From contig JANYDE010000039.1 of assembly GCA_025359915.1 (NCBI GenBank), positions 1 to 64,000 on the forward strand: DNA of 64,000 nucleotides. The letters run 5' to 3'. Positions 62,521-64,000 of this stretch are shown piece after piece (position 1 is the stretch's first letter; each line of letters starts with the position of its first letter). This DNA comes from Chamaesiphon sp. 336R_metabinner_41 (lineage in GTDB: Bacteria > Cyanobacteriota > Cyanobacteriia > Cyanobacteriales > Chamaesiphonaceae). The notes below the pieces were generated by a model. It was given only the letters and a program-made list of their open reading frames with translations. It made no database searches and was not told the origin of the DNA. The position numbers and the translations under genes were made by a program.

Positions 62521-63114
62521 ATGAAGCTTGTGCTCCAGAGTAAGAACATCGAATTGACCGATGCAATCCGTGACTATGTGAATCAGAAAATCGAAAAGGC
62601 AGTCAGCCATTTTGAGAGCATTACAACCGGAGTTGACGTTAGTCTATCAGTTGCCAAAAATCCCCGGATTGCCGCGTCACAGGTAGCTGAGGTGACAATT
62701 TATGCCAATGGCGCAGTCATCCGCGCAGAGGAAGCCAGCGAGCATTTGTATGCGAGTATCGATTTAGTTGCTGATAAAATCTACCGTCAATTACATAAGT
62801 ATAAAGAACGGACTTTTGCAAAAAAGGATCGGTTGGATGGGATCAAGGATCTTGGAGAAGAATTAGATTTAGAATTATTAGATTATAATCTCACTGACAA
62901 TCGATCGGCGACATTACCAGCGGAGGTCGTGCGGACTAAGTATTTTGCAATGTCAGCATTGACGATCGAAGAAGCTTTAGCTCAATTGCAATTAGTAGAC
63001 CATGATTTTTATATGTATCGGAGTGTAGAAACAGGCGAGATTAATGTCGTTTATCGCCGAAATCATGGAGGTTTTGGGACGATTCAACCTCGTCCGACTG
63101 CGGTCGAAAAGTAA
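62521..63114 (+). CDS. lrtA: Ribosome hibernation promoting factor, long form (LrtA)
   Basis: From ATG 62521 (MKLVLQSKNIELTDAIRDYV), with GGGAG 7 bases upstream, the protein is 197 residues. The N-terminal S30AE domain (about 1-105) is joined to a C-terminal dimerisation domain (VVRTKYFAMSALTIEEALAQ, LVDHDFYMYRSVETGEINVV). Long HPF drives formation of 100S ribosome dimers. In cyanobacteria the gene is light-repressed (lrtA). ATG 62515 is an alternative start. A 52-bp perfect palindrome follows the stop. Confidence 0.95.
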   Translation: MKLVLQSKNIELTDAIRDYVNQKIEKAVSHFESITTGVDVSLSVAKNPRIAASQVAEVTIYANGAVIRAEEASEHLYASIDLVADKIYRQLHKYKERTFAKKDRLDGIKDLGEELDLELLDYNLTDNRSATLPAEVVRTKYFAMSALTIEEALAQLQLVDHDFYMYRSVETGEINVVYRRNHGGFGTIQPRPTAVEK

Positions 63115-63128
63115 GCGTTAGTGAGAGT

Positions 63129-63180
63129 GCAAAAAATGTGGTAGGGGTAATTCATGAATTACCCCTACCACATTTTTTGC
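63129..63180. terminator. 52-bp perfect palindrome after lrtA
   Basis: GCAAAAAATGTGGTAGGGGT plus AATTCA is followed immediately by its exact reverse complement, ending in six T. It is a loop-free hairpin of 26 bp (the tip must open) and belongs to the GGTAGGGG..ATGAATT family. Confidence 0.9.
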
Positions 63181-63246
63181 AGTCGCAGGGATAGATCGAT
63201 CGACGTGGGCTAAAATAGATATACTCTAACCCCTACTCCCCCCTAA

Positions 63247-64000
63247 ATGTCTTCTCAGCCGCCAAAAAAGACACTTCTGGCACATCTTACTCAAGTCATT
63301 CAACGGACTAAAGTTAATTTTACTCGATTGGCACTCAAGCCCAATGCCAGAGTCCCAAAATTGCTAGTTCAAGATGCTGATGCGCCACAGCCAGACACCT
63401 TTCCATTGTTAGGGGAAAAATATGTACTAGGACGCAGCTCTCAATCCTGTGATATTGTCGTGCGGAATGAGGTTGTCAGTCAGGTACATCTCTCATTAAA
63501 GCGAGACAAAAAAAATGGTAAAACCTTCTTGCTCAAGGATGAGGGTTCGACAAATGGAATTTATCGCGGCAAAAAACGGGTCGATCGAATCGTGCTCCGA
63601 AATGGTGATACATTTACACTTGGGCCACCAGAACTCAAAGCAGCAGTAAAAATTACCTATCTCGATCCGCCGCCTGTATATCTGCGTGTCTTGCGGTATG
63701 GATTGTATGGCACGGGGAGTCTATTAGGTTTATTATTACTCGCCATCATCGCTGAGTCTACCAAAATTCATGTCAATCCGCTGCCAGATGCCAATGGGCC
63801 AGTAATGGTATATGCTGACGATCTGGAAGAACCATTGCGTCCCGCGAAGACAGGATCCCACAAGGATTTGACACAACTGACAGATTTTTCCAAGCACTTA
63901 CCCAAAGCTCTAATTGCGTCCGAAGATAGTCGCTTTTATTGGCATTTTGGAGTCGATCCTTGGGGTGTGGGACGGGCGGTAATTGTTGGTAGGCAAAAGG
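63247..64000 (+). CDS. FHA-domain class A penicillin-binding protein (start only)
   Basis: From ATG 63247 (MSSQPPKKTLLAHLTQVIQR) 251 codons lie in the window. An FHA domain (about 45-135: YVLGRSSQSCDIVV, SQVHLSLKR, DEGSTNGIYRG) precedes a single transmembrane helix (about 152-175, YGLYGTGSLLGLLLLAIIAE). Then the glycosyltransferase GT51 motif begins (LPKALIASEDSRFYWHFGVD, carrying the catalytic Glu of EDSRFY..H). FHA domains bind phosphothreonine, so peptidoglycan synthesis may be controlled by a Ser/Thr kinase. The transpeptidase part is outside the window. Confidence 0.9.
   Translation, partial: MSSQPPKKTLLAHLTQVIQRTKVNFTRLALKPNARVPKLLVQDADAPQPDTFPLLGEKYVLGRSSQSCDIVVRNEVVSQVHLSLKRDKKNGKTFLLKDEGSTNGIYRGKKRVDRIVLRNGDTFTLGPPELKAAVKITYLDPPPVYLRVLRYGLYGTGSLLGLLLLAIIAESTKIHVNPLPDANGPVMVYADDLEEPLRPAKTGSHKDLTQLTDFSKHLPKALIASEDSRFYWHFGVDPWGVGRAVIVGRQK

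Overview
This 64 kb window is chromosomal DNA from a cyanobacterium. Lineage markers include an S-type phycobilin lyase (CpcS/CpeS), Vipp1/IM30 with its C-terminal extension, a cyAbrB regulator, a HetZ-related protein, DUF3352, DUF2862, DUF3598 and DUF721/DciA proteins, a light-repressed LrtA/HPF, and a multi-GAF photoreceptor kinase with phytochrome and cyanobacteriochrome motifs. The DNA is full of CGATCG-type palindromes, heptanucleotide tandem repeats and short dispersed palindromes, as in many cyanobacterial genomes. The genus cannot be fixed from sequence alone; a Chamaesiphon-like cyanobacterium is one possibility. I see no tRNA, rRNA, CRISPR array or origin.

Layout. 0-1 kb: the N-terminal end of an IS982 transposase and a hypothetical gene split by an in-frame TGA. 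1-4 kb: RNA 2'-phosphotransferase and an M3 oligopeptidase. 4-5.7 kb: a gene graveyard (Tse2-like fragment, internally deleted Uma2, HicB-like ORF with a nonsense codon) among repeat copies. 5.7-13.5 kb: carotenoid oxygenase, DUF3352, rpsN, small cyanobacterial proteins, DUF721/DciA, Vipp1. 14-24.5 kb: GH32/68-like propeller, CpcS lyase, pentapeptide protein, Ser/Thr kinase, two HEAT proteins, thrB, sterol desaturase-like protein, lipoprotein, ureG, cyAbrB. 24.6-28.7 kb: membrane protein, ubiX, RNase R/II. 29.5-32.6 kb: NAD locus nadD-nrtR-nadE. 33-38.4 kb: NB-ARC pseudogene, VanX-like dipeptidase, RRM protein, CCA-adding enzyme carrying repeat DNA inside its reading frame. 39-42 kb: M61 peptidase and HetZ-related protein. 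42.2-44.8 kb: a fold-III PLP decarboxylase and ATP-grasp ligase behind a tiny ORF, the best candidate for an uncharacterised pathway. 45-54.4 kb: ArsA-like ATPase, DUF2862, Uma2 proteins and three two-component signalling genes, including the photoreceptor hybrid kinase. 54.6-64 kb: groEL under a CIRCE operator, parvulin, NB-ARC STAND protein without its usual C-terminal repeats, DprA-like, MAPEG, YajQ, DUF3598, lrtA, and the start of an FHA-containing class A PBP.

The most notable themes are: (1) a predicted multi-colour bilin photoreceptor kinase; (2) a decarboxylase/ATP-grasp pair resembling the BtrK/BtrJ logic of carrier-protein-bound glutamate decarboxylation; (3) dispersed repeats that have entered or truncated genes; (4) three otherwise intact frames each interrupted by one nonsense codon, one of them an NB-ARC ATPase stopped at codon 6.
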